A stretch of 7,875 nucleotides of DNA from Eubacterium sp. (GTDB taxonomy: Bacteria; Bacillota; Clostridia; Peptostreptococcales; Anaerovoracaceae), in contig JAFOKI010000078.1 in assembly GCA_017419895.1 (NCBI GenBank), forward strand, positions 1 to 7,875, in the 5' to 3' direction. Shown here piece by piece: positions 1 to 6,155 of the stretch (position 1 is the first letter of the stretch; every line of letters begins with the position of its first letter). A model generated the notes under the pieces. The model was not told where the DNA came from. It saw only the letters and a list, made by a program, of their open reading frames with translations, and made no database searches. A program made the position numbers and the translations under genes.

Positions 1-59
1 CCAGCGCCTGCCAGGGCGGCTATAGCCGCTCCCAAAATTGCCCATGCATTACCAGTCAT
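1..59 (-). CDS. ntpK: V-type ATP synthase subunit K (proteolipid c-ring subunit), 5' end only
   Basis: The minus strand opens an ATG at 59 that reads MTGNAWAILGAAIAALAGAG before the left window edge. This glycine/alanine-rich start is typical of the rotor-ring proteolipid (subunit K) of bacterial V-type ATPases, whose ring carries H+ or Na+ past subunit I in the membrane. The start is well supported: the ATG overlaps the TGA of subunit I as ATGA, and a strong Shine-Dalgarno (GGGAGGT) lies about 8 nt upstream inside the end of subunit I, so translation is probably coupled. The ion-binding glutamate and most of the protein lie outside the window, so H+ versus Na+ specificity cannot be judged. 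Confidence 0.85.
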   Translation of the reverse strand, partial: MTGNAWAILGAAIAALAGA

Positions 60-2056
60 CTTTTGTTACCTCCCTGTAACGTATTTTCTGTTAATCTGAC
101 ATATTTGGTATTTTTCATAAACGGTTCGAATGCTTCCCCTCCGTCTACGAAGAACTTCCCAAAGAATTCCAGATATTGCAGCCTGCTCGCGTGAACAAAA
201 GCGCCGAGCAAGTTGATAACAACATTTAACGCGTGTCCGAAAATGAACACTACCACGAATATTATCGCTCCGACTACTCCGCCGCCGACCATCGAACCGA
301 TGGTATTCATGACCTGGGCGATAACACCCGTTGCCATACCGAGCGCGAGAAGTCTCGCGTATGAAAGGATATCCGACAGATAACTCGTCACATTGTACAA
401 AGCTCCGAGACCTCCGCCTATCCTCATTATTCCCTTGTTGTTGCGGCCGCCGGTAAACAGCAGGATCAAAGCTCCTATTATCGCTATGATTCCGCCTATC
501 TTGGCAATTCCCGAATTGCTGTTCATCAGTACCGCGTAGAGGATCGCACCGGATATCACCATGTACCATGAGAAGATATCGAATACCGCGTCCTTCCACT
601 TGCCTTCCTTGAACAGCATGCCGGCATTGATTCCCATACCGACAAACAGGTGGATTATACCGAGCGCAAGTGAGAATATCAGAAGTTTGGTCGGATCCTC
701 TATCGGGTTGAACCATATCGCGGGGATAGTCACCGTCTTGCCGAAGAACGTCGTCGAAATGACGTCCACGGCATTTCCGAACCATCCTCCGAAAATAGCT
801 CCCCAGAATATCGTCGAGAGACCTCCGTAGAAGAATGTCTTGATCATCTTGTACGTCGTACCCTCGAGGTCATATTTCTTAAGAATGAAATACGTTACCA
901 ACGTAAGGATAATTCCGTATCCCGCGTCACTCAGCATCATTCCGAAGAATAGCATGTAGAAGATCGATACGTATTTCGTCGGGTCTACGCCTCTGTAATC
1001 CGGGAGCGAATACATCTCGACGATCGCCTCGTACGGTCTTGCGTACTCACTGTTCGAGAGCAGTACCGGTACATCGTCGTCCTCTTCGGGATCTCTGACG
1101 TCGTACCAGCAGTCATACCGTTCGAGGAGCACCTTCACCGCGTCTTCCGTTTTCGCCGGTACCCAGCCTTCGAACCTGAACGTTCTGTTCGTGTTGCGAA
1201 GTTTATCCTTGATACGCTCCTCATCACGCTCGATCATCAGCTGGTCATGAAGGCATTCTATGTCATCCTTCTCGCTGTACCGCCCGACGATCTTTTCGGT
1301 GAGAGCCGCAAGTTCCGCGTCTTTCTCGGCAAGGTCGTCGCTTATCTTCGCCTCGATTTCCGTGACTGTACCGCTGAGGTCTTTCCACTGCATCACCGTG
1401 AATCCGTGCTGCTTGGCTACCTGCCTCATCTCATCGGAATTCTCCTTGAGCATGGTCAGAACCATGTAAGCGAAATCTTTGTCACGTCCGACTTCCCTGA
1501 AGTCGTAAAACTCCGTGATCTCGTCAAACCTGCTCCTCAGTTCGTCAACATCCGCTGCTGCCGGCAGAATGCCGAGATCGATATCTGTGAAATCCGTCTC
1601 ACGTATCTCGAGCGGTACGGAGTATGCTTCCCACGGCTGTACTGAGGCAAGATCCGTAACATCTTTGTTCTTAGCCTCATTGAGCTTGTGGACATCGTCA
1701 CGGAGTTCAAGGATCTCCCTGACATTTTTCCATATCTCGTCGCGCTTAGTGAGTATTTGCTCGAATTCCATTTTGCGGACCGCGCGCCGCGTGAAGAACA
1801 AAGGCTTCTTGACCGGGCTGTTTTCTGCAAGCGTTTCGAGCGCAAGGTCGATATCCGCGATCTCCTGATCGAGCTTGGCGACCTTGTCGGTGTCCGCGCC
1901 TCCTTCCAGGAGCGCCGCAGTGTATGATGCCTCTTGTTCCTCCTGTTTTTCTTCCGTGATCTGGACAATACCGATATCCATGAGACCGTTCAGCAGATCG
2001 TCCTTCACTTCGTCAAGTCCGATCACGGAGAGCTTTCTCATACTAACGATCGCCAC
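56..2056 (-). CDS. ntpI: V-type ATP synthase subunit I (membrane a-subunit homologue)
   Basis: This 666-residue protein is the stator membrane subunit that forms the ion half-channels against the K ring. Residues 1 to about 360 form the cytosolic arm, rich in charged coiled-coil segments. From about 362 there are several hydrophobic membrane segments. The motif SYARLLALGMA (566-576) holds Arg568, the equivalent of the essential channel arginine of family a-subunits, and the C-terminal HASRLQYLEFFGKFF block is also typical. The start is taken as GTG at 2056 because MAIVSMRKLSVIG matches the usual family N-terminus (MAIVKMKKL-type). An ATG at 2041 (MRKLSVIG) is the alternative. With the GTG, the gene overlaps subunit H by 14 nt and has only a weak ribosome site, so it probably depends on coupling. 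Its stop overlaps subunit K as ATGA. Length is normal for the family. Confidence 0.95.
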   Translation of the reverse strand: MAIVSMRKLSVIGLDEVKDDLLNGLMDIGIVQITEEKQEEQEASYTAALLEGGADTDKVAKLDQEIADIDLALETLAENSPVKKPLFFTRRAVRKMEFEQILTKRDEIWKNVREILELRDDVHKLNEAKNKDVTDLASVQPWEAYSVPLEIRETDFTDIDLGILPAAADVDELRSRFDEITEFYDFREVGRDKDFAYMVLTMLKENSDEMRQVAKQHGFTVMQWKDLSGTVTEIEAKISDDLAEKDAELAALTEKIVGRYSEKDDIECLHDQLMIERDEERIKDKLRNTNRTFRFEGWVPAKTEDAVKVLLERYDCWYDVRDPEEDDDVPVLLSNSEYARPYEAIVEMYSLPDYRGVDPTKYVSIFYMLFFGMMLSDAGYGIILTLVTYFILKKYDLEGTTYKMIKTFFYGGLSTIFWGAIFGGWFGNAVDVISTTFFGKTVTIPAIWFNPIEDPTKLLIFSLALGIIHLFVGMGINAGMLFKEGKWKDAVFDIFSWYMVISGAILYAVLMNSNSGIAKIGGIIAIIGALILLFTGGRNNKGIMRIGGGLGALYNVTSYLSDILSYARLLALGMATGVIAQVMNTIGSMVGGGVVGAIIFVVVFIFGHALNVVINLLGAFVHASRLQYLEFFGKFFVDGGEAFEPFMKNTKYVRLTENTLQGGNKR

Positions 2057-2369
2057 TCGTACTCACGATCCTTTCTACGATCATTTTCACGGCCTCTGCC
2101 GTATTGGCATGGGCCTTCTCCGTCATTTTGACTTTTTCACGCTCGGAGTCATCCATCGCGTTCAGATAATTCCTGTCTGCGATATCAGACCCTTCCGTTA
2201 TGAATCCGTCAAAGATTTTCCGCTTGTCATCTTCCGCGAACTCGAGAACTTTGGCCGCTTCAGTACGCGCGTCCGAGATCAGTTTCTTACTCTCGGCCGT
2301 GGCCTTCTTGACCATGTCTTCCGCCTCCTGCTCAGCGGCTTTGATGACATCCAATTCCTGTTCAAACAT
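2043..2369 (-). CDS. V-type ATP synthase peripheral stalk subunit H/G
   Basis: This 108-residue protein is the small coiled-coil subunit that pairs with subunit E to make the peripheral stalk linking the catalytic head to subunit I. It is highly charged and almost entirely helical in character, with an Ala/Glu/Lys-rich stretch at about residues 8-55 (AAEQEAEDMVKKATAESKK and following) and no membrane segment. Identification rests on this pattern, the length (about 105 in the family) and its place directly before subunit I; small coiled-coil subunits diverge, so the exact letter (G or H) varies by nomenclature. The ATG at 2369 is preceded by GCGAGGG about 8 nt upstream. It is the first gene after the promoter at 2410-2438, with a leader of roughly 33 nt. 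Its last codons overlap the start of subunit I. Confidence 0.85.
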   Translation of the reverse strand: MFEQELDVIKAAEQEAEDMVKKATAESKKLISDARTEAAKVLEFAEDDKRKIFDGFITEGSDIADRNYLNAMDDSEREKVKMTEKAHANTAEAVKMIVERIVSTSGDR

Positions 2370-2409
2370 GTGATAACCCTCGCATTATTACAGTTGTGTT
2401 ATTAGTACT

Positions 2410-2438
2410 ATTATATAGAGTATTAACTTTCTTTTCAA
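2410..2438 (-). promoter_or_regulatory. Sigma-A type promoter of the V-ATPase operon
   Basis: On the minus strand TTGAAA (2438-2433) is followed by exactly 17 bases and then a perfect TATAAT (2415-2410). The expected transcription start is near 2403, about 33 nt before the subunit H start codon. This near-consensus housekeeping promoter separates the ATPase operon from whiA. Confidence 0.82.
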
Positions 2439-2445
2439 CAACTTT

Positions 2446-2463
2446 TCGTGATTTATTTCACAA
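2446..2463. promoter_or_regulatory. Dyad operator-like site directly upstream of the ATPase -35 box (CRP/FNR- or Rex-like)
   Basis: The plus strand reads TCGTGAT-TTAT-TTCACAA. The centre CGTGA-TTTATT-TCACA differs by one base from the CRP-family pattern TGTGA-N6-TCACA. Read as a Rex pattern (TTGTGAA-N4-TTCACAA), it matches 12 of 14 defined positions. Its centre is about 51 bp upstream of the predicted transcription start, a place where activators of the CRP/FNR family or accessory repressor sites can act. The sequence match is direct; the identity of the regulator is inference. Confidence 0.4.
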
Positions 2464-2480
2464 TCTCTTGCATATTTGAA

Positions 2481-2510
2481 GCATGTATACACGAATATTA
2501 ATGAACATGC
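2481..2510. repeat. Short inverted repeat GCATGT-18-ACATGC upstream of the ATPase promoter
   Basis: GCATGT (2481-2486) is repeated in inverse as ACATGC (2505-2510), around an AT-rich 18-nt spacer. It lies between the two operator-like dyads at 2446-2463 and 2512-2529. No U-tract follows on either strand, so it is not an intrinsic terminator. With 6-bp arms it could be chance. Confidence 0.3.
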
Positions 2511-2511
2511 G

Positions 2512-2529
2512 TTGTGAATTTGTTGACAA
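2512..2529. promoter_or_regulatory. Rex-operator-like 18-bp dyad between whiA and the ATPase operon
   Basis: The plus strand reads TTGTGAA-TTTG-TTGACAA. This matches 13 of the 14 defined positions of the Rex consensus TTGTGAA-N4-TTCACAA, the site of the NADH/NAD+-sensing repressor found in many Bacillota. It lies 23 bp downstream of the whiA stop and about 75 bp upstream of the ATPase -35 box, centred 66 bp from the second dyad at 2446-2463. That distance is long for simple steric repression, so looping or an unseen promoter would be needed. Confidence 0.4.
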
Positions 2530-2551
2530 ACACTAAAAATGCACGTTTTTA

Positions 2552-3493
2552 TCAAATTGAGTCGGCGATTTCCAGTATCCTCTGCATCCTGTTATTCACT
2601 CCGGATTTCCCGAGCGGCGGGCTCATCATCTCCCCCAACTCCGTCAGGCTTGCATCCGGATTGTTTCTCCGCATTATCGCGAGCTCCTTCAGTTTCTCGG
2701 TCAGCCCCGCCCATTTGTCGCTTTTTTCCAGTTTTCTGATCGCCGCCACCTGCTTCTGCGCGGCATCCACTCTTCTATCTGAATTCGCGTTGTCGCAGTT
2801 CATTACGCGGGTCACTTTTCCGATGAGTTCTTTTCTCATCCTCGATTCTTCCAGTTTGAGATACTGTGAATGCGCACCCATGATCGCAAGCATATCGCTT
2901 ATATGCTGGGCATTTTTCATGTATACAACAAAACGGCTGCGTCTCTGGTACACTTTCGCGTCAAGATCGACAAAGGTGTGTATGAGCTTTCTCAGATCGT
3001 TCGCGTACTCCCTGCTGTCCAGCACGAACTCGAGCTGGTAGCCTTTTTCCGGAGCAGACATCGCTCCCGTGCCTAGGAAAACGCCTCTGAGATAAGCACG
3101 CCTGCAGCACTTGTTCCTCACGATGCCCTGATAGACGCCCTCGTTGAAATAGTTGTCTCCTTCTTTTATTATCAGTATCCCGGTCTCACGAAGTATATAC
3201 TCACTCCGCATGTCCGGAGTAATAGTCATTGTAATAGCCCCGCCACTCCTGTAGCGGGTATCTTCTTTGTTATCTATCCCTATATCAATATGAAAGTATT
3301 TCTTGAAAAGCTTTATATAGTGGCGCGCTATTGAAGGCCTTGACGGAGCCAGCATTATCTCGAACCGGTCATCATCCGTCAGCCTTATTGTTCCCGCTGA
3401 ACGAATGAAGCCGGCCAATTCAGCCAGCTTACAGCACTGCTTCTCGGGCATCACGCGCGCGAGTTCATCCTTTGTTTCAGACGCAAATGACAT
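2552..3493 (-). CDS. whiA: DNA-binding protein WhiA
   Basis: This 313-residue protein is WhiA, a DNA-binding protein known from Streptomyces sporulation and, in Bacillus, linked to cell division and chromosome segregation. The N-terminal half is the degenerate LAGLIDADG-homing-endonuclease-like fold, with two recognisable repeats, ELAGFIRSAGTI (25-36) and AYLRGVFLGTGAM (133-145); nuclease residues are not expected in this family. The C-terminal helix-turn-helix carries the hallmark PDASLTELGEMMSPPLGKSGVNNR (279-302). Length matches the family. The ATG at 3493 has GGTGAG about 9 nt upstream. It is the last gene of the murB–rapZ cluster, 41 bp after rapZ, and no convincing terminator follows it before the ATPase promoter. 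Confidence 0.96.
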   Translation of the reverse strand: MSFASETKDELARVMPEKQCCKLAELAGFIRSAGTIRLTDDDRFEIMLAPSRPSIARHYIKLFKKYFHIDIGIDNKEDTRYRSGGAITMTITPDMRSEYILRETGILIIKEGDNYFNEGVYQGIVRNKCCRRAYLRGVFLGTGAMSAPEKGYQLEFVLDSREYANDLRKLIHTFVDLDAKVYQRRSRFVVYMKNAQHISDMLAIMGAHSQYLKLEESRMRKELIGKVTRVMNCDNANSDRRVDAAQKQVAAIRKLEKSDKWAGLTEKLKELAIMRRNNPDASLTELGEMMSPPLGKSGVNNRMQRILEIADSI

Positions 3494-3517
3494 TTTTACA
3501 TTCTCACCAACTGCCGC

Positions 3518-3533
3518 CCGGATTAGGCTCCGG
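3518..3533 (-). other. Hairpin in the rapZ–whiA gap
   Basis: The minus strand carries CCGGA-GCCTAA-TCCGG, a perfect 5-bp stem with a 6-nt loop, starting one base after the rapZ stop codon. No U-tract follows, so it is not a terminator. It could stabilise the 3' end of the upstream message or separate translation of the two genes. This is the place where yvcK normally lies. Confidence 0.4.
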
Positions 3534-3534
3534 A

Positions 3535-4419
3535 CTATCTTCTCAACTCTCTGTGATCGACACTTACCCTGTATCCTGCTTTTTCGAAAATCTCCGCCAT
3601 TATGTTAGCCATCGCCACGGATCTGTGCTGTCCTCCGGTGCAGCCAAAAGCGAGGTTAAGGTGGTACTTTCCTTCTTCTATATAATGAGGGATCATAATC
3701 TGAACCATATCCGTGAGCTTTGTTATGAATTCTTTCGTTACATCGAACTTCATAATATACTCACGGATCTTTTTATTGTTCCCCGTAAGTCTTCTGAGAC
3801 TGTTGACGTAAAACGGATTCGGGATGAACCTCATGTCCAGCGTAATGTCAGACTCCTGCGGTATCCCATATTTATAACCAAACGATACGATATTGACCGC
3901 GAACTGGTTCTTTCTTTCGACGAGATCTGAAAACATGAGCGTCATCTGAGTGCTGAACTCCGACAGCTTGAGACGTGTCGTATCCAATACGAAGTCAGAC
4001 TTTTTCCTAAGACCCGAAAGCATACTGCGTTCGCGCTCGATAACTTCTGCGGTCGCGGGTCCGTTGGTCAGCGGATGGTTGCGGCGCGTCTCGCTGTAAC
4101 GCTTTATCAGAGTATTCGTAGACGCTTCCATGAAAAGGATGCTGAAATCCACCCTTGCATCACGCCGCATGTCCTCTATCACGTCTTCAAGATCAGAGAA
4201 AAATTCGCCGCCTCTGGTATCAGATGCCAGCGCCACCTTTGTTATGCCCGCGTGGTCAGCAGTCAGATAGAGAAAATTCTTGATAAGAAGCGGAGGCATA
4301 TTGTCGATGCAATAATATCCCCGATCCTCGAACCAGTCAATCGCATTCGTTTTCCCTGCCCCTGATAGCCCCGTGACCAGAACTACTTTCAGTTTATTGT
4401 CTTTATTATCCGCTGCCAT
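3535..4419 (-). CDS. rapZ: RapZ/YvcJ family nucleotide-binding protein
   Basis: This 294-residue protein belongs to the RapZ (YvcJ, UPF0042) family. E. coli RapZ is an RNase adapter that controls glucosamine-6-phosphate synthase through small RNAs. In Bacillota the family member YvcJ binds and hydrolyses nucleotides, and its regulatory role is less clear. The Walker A motif GLSGAGKT sits at 17-24, followed by the family stretch GYYCIDNMPPLL. The C-terminal signature GCTGGQHRSV is at 259-268. The reading frame is open to a GTG at 4440, but the ATG at 4419 is chosen because GGAGG lies 6 nt before it and the family usually begins just before the P-loop strand. It lies between the PHP gene and whiA. 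Length is normal. Confidence 0.95.
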   Translation of the reverse strand: MAADNKDNKLKVVLVTGLSGAGKTNAIDWFEDRGYYCIDNMPPLLIKNFLYLTADHAGITKVALASDTRGGEFFSDLEDVIEDMRRDARVDFSILFMEASTNTLIKRYSETRRNHPLTNGPATAEVIERERSMLSGLRKKSDFVLDTTRLKLSEFSTQMTLMFSDLVERKNQFAVNIVSFGYKYGIPQESDITLDMRFIPNPFYVNSLRRLTGNNKKIREYIMKFDVTKEFITKLTDMVQIMIPHYIEEGKYHLNLAFGCTGGQHRSVAMANIMAEIFEKAGYRVSVDHRELRR

Positions 4420-4428
4420 AATCCCCCT

Positions 4429-4458
4429 CCGGCAGTTCACAGCCGGTCTCCGCCGGCT
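4429..4458 (-). promoter_or_regulatory. Two mutually exclusive stem-loops ahead of the rapZ ribosome site
   Basis: Reading towards rapZ on the minus strand, AGCCGG-CGGAGA-CCGGCT (4458-4441) forms a perfect 6-bp hairpin. Its downstream arm can instead pair onward as CCGGC-TGTGAACT-GCCGG (4446-4429). The last two bases of that second stem are the first two of the rapZ Shine-Dalgarno GGAGG (4430-4426). The two folds cannot form together, so the leader could switch between an open and a partly hidden ribosome site. The pairing is seen; regulation is inference. Confidence 0.35.
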
Positions 4459-4497
4459 TAACGCATCTTTTATATTACAACGCCCTAACTGGCATTC

Positions 4498-5235
4498 TTA
4501 CTCGCGCGCGATATTGACTATCCTTTCAGGATCGAGCCCTGCTTCCAGCGCGCGTGAAAGTCCTCTTTCAAATGTCCCGATCCTTGATGAAACGTGAGCG
4601 TCGCTGCTTATGACGAACAGCACGTCTTCCTTCATGGCCGTTTTGATCTCAGCTGTCGTCAGATGAGTATGCCAGTTGCTGATCTCCATCCATGTGCCGC
4701 GTTTAGCGCATACTTTCGCGACTACCGCCATATCGACCGGGCCTTTGTCCCCCGGATGAGTGAGTATCTTTATGTCGTTCTCATAGAGAGCTCTGACGTA
4801 AAGATCCGTCATCGTGTTCCGAAGCTTCGTTTTTGATACCATTCCGGCATCCGCGACGAAATTCGCGGTACAATGCCCGCCTTTCACTCCGTAATGATAA
4901 CCGGCATTTATAAAATCGAATGCCTTCTTGTCTTCCGCGGTAAGGTCTAGCCCGTTCTCAGTATCCATTATGTTTGCTTCAACACTCATGTAGATCTCGA
5001 GTCCGGGATACGCGAGTTTTGCGGCTTCAATGTCACGGCGCTGATCCGCGAATTTCTCCCTTTTTATCCCATAAAGCAAATGTCCGGGACCGTGATCGGA
5101 TATCGCAAGTCCTTTAAGACCGCATGCTGCCGCTGCCGCCGCGCTTTCCGCTACGGTTCCCCTGCCGTGCGGCCAGAAGCGCCCGTGCGAGTATTCCGTA
5201 TGCGTATGATAGTCGAAAAGCATCCTATATGTCAT
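4498..5235 (-). CDS. PHP-domain metal-dependent phosphoesterase
   Basis: This 245-residue protein belongs to the PHP (polymerase and histidinol phosphatase) superfamily, resembling YcdX-type and histidinol-phosphatase-like hydrolases. The metal-binding motifs are all visible: HTHTEYSHG (10-18), SDHG (46-49), Glu86 in VEAN, HPG (160-162) and SDAH (211-214), so it should be an active hydrolase with a two- or three-metal centre. The substrate is unknown; no his genes are nearby to support histidine synthesis. The frame is open back to a TTG at 5289 that would overlap the murB stop, and there is an in-frame ATG at 5247. The ATG at 5235 (MTYRMLFDYHTHT) is preferred because GGAG lies 6 nt before it and the catalytic motif follows within ten residues. 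A PHP gene between murB and rapZ is a recurrent arrangement in Clostridia. Confidence 0.9.
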   Translation of the reverse strand: MTYRMLFDYHTHTEYSHGRFWPHGRGTVAESAAAAAACGLKGLAISDHGPGHLLYGIKREKFADQRRDIEAAKLAYPGLEIYMSVEANIMDTENGLDLTAEDKKAFDFINAGYHYGVKGGHCTANFVADAGMVSKTKLRNTMTDLYVRALYENDIKILTHPGDKGPVDMAVVAKVCAKRGTWMEISNWHTHLTTAEIKTAMKEDVLFVISSDAHVSSRIGTFERGLSRALEAGLDPERIVNIARE

Positions 5236-5264
5236 ATCATTCTCCATCTCGAACAAAGTCTCCG

Positions 5265-5280
5265 CGCGCCTTCCGGCGCG
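5265..5280 (-). other. GC-rich GGAA-tetraloop hairpin in the murB–PHP gap
   Basis: The minus strand carries CGCGCC-GGAA-GGCGCG, a perfect all-GC 6-bp stem closed by a GNRA-type tetraloop, five bases after the murB stop codon. It is followed by CGGAGAC rather than a U-tract, so termination is unlikely. It lies upstream of the preferred PHP start at 5235, and its existence weakens the case for the TTG start at 5289, which would have to be translated through it. Confidence 0.5.
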
Positions 5281-5285
5281 GCGCG

Positions 5286-6155
5286 TCAATCACCCAAAAT
5301 CCGTACTTCCGGCTCCAGCATCACTCCGTATTTGTCATATACTATGTTCTGAACAAGCCGCATCAGGTCCAGAATGTCAGAGGCGGAAGCTCCGCCTTTG
5401 TTTATTATGAATCCGCTGTGAAGCGGTGATACCTGGGCGCCGCCGACAGTAAGGCCTTTCAGCCCCGCATCCTGAACGAGTTTCCCCGCGAAATACCCCG
5501 GGGGTCTCTTGAAAAAGCTCCCTGCGCTTGGATACGAAAGCGGCTGTTTCTCACGTCTTTTCGCTGACATTTCTTTCATTGCGGCAGCTATTTCGGATTT
5601 TTCCCCACGCTCAAGCGCAAAAACACATGAGAGCACTATATCTCCCGTTTCCATCAAACTGCTGTGTCTGTAAGAGAGATCGAGATCGTCTTTCAAGACG
5701 GTCTTTTTCTCACCTTCCGGTGTCAGTACATCCACAGAGTCCAGAACATCCCTGATTTCAGTCCCATACGCTCCGGCATTCATGAATACAGCTCCACCGA
5801 TACTCCCCGGGATCCCGGATATGTTTTCGAATCCGGTAAGCTCATGTTCTAGCGCGAACGACGCGACTGCTGACATTAGAGCTCCGGCTCCTGCGCGGAT
5901 CCTGCCGGGCCCATCGGTTTCTTCCAATTCTATAAACGAAAACGACGGACCGAGTTTTATTACAGGCGTCCTGAGACCGGAATCTTTCACCAAAGTGTTT
6001 GAACCGTTACCGAGAAAAACGCGGCCGGTCTGCTTTGTCATGGCCAGAGCCTCCGCGAGTTCTTCAGGACTGTCAGGCACATACATGATATCCGCACGTC
6101 CGCCGGCTCTGAAACTTGTGTATTCTTTCATGTCGACATCACATAATATACGCAT
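5286..6155 (-). CDS. murB: UDP-N-acetylenolpyruvoylglucosamine reductase MurB
   Basis: This 289-residue cytoplasmic flavoenzyme reduces UDP-GlcNAc-enolpyruvate to UDP-MurNAc with NADPH, the second committed step of peptidoglycan precursor synthesis. The FAD-binding region shows LGNGSN (48-53) and GFENISGIPGSIGGA (108-122). The active site is marked by YRHS (Arg163 at 162-165), the proton-donating serine in PSAGSFFKRP (Ser213) and the glutamate-bearing LEPEVR (280-285). It looks like the shorter, type II form. The N-terminus begins only about ten residues before the YTSFRAGG motif, slightly shorter than many homologues. The start is firm: AGGAGG lies 6 nt before the ATG, which overlaps the previous stop as TGATG. 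An intercistronic hairpin follows it. Confidence 0.97.
   Translation of the reverse strand: MRILCDVDMKEYTSFRAGGRADIMYVPDSPEELAEALAMTKQTGRVFLGNGSNTLVKDSGLRTPVIKLGPSFSFIELEETDGPGRIRAGAGALMSAVASFALEHELTGFENISGIPGSIGGAVFMNAGAYGTEIRDVLDSVDVLTPEGEKKTVLKDDLDLSYRHSSLMETGDIVLSCVFALERGEKSEIAAAMKEMSAKRREKQPLSYPSAGSFFKRPPGYFAGKLVQDAGLKGLTVGGAQVSPLHSGFIINKGGASASDILDLMRLVQNIVYDKYGVMLEPEVRILGD

Noticed and set aside
561..830. Plus-strand and other-frame open frames within the genes (for example 561-830, 1247-1645, 1875-2405, 3472-3930, 5124-5429)
   Set aside because: They lie opposite or across well-identified minus-strand genes, have no recognisable domains and no supporting ribosome sites or conserved context.
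2535..2550. AAAAA-TGCACG-TTTTT element just after whiA as an intrinsic terminator
   Set aside because: The stem is only five A-T pairs, with no GC-rich part and no separate U-tract after it. It is too weak to call.
4420..4440. GTG at 4440 as the rapZ start
   Set aside because: It would translate through the ribosome-binding site GGAGG that fits the ATG at 4419, and it adds seven residues not expected before the family's first strand.
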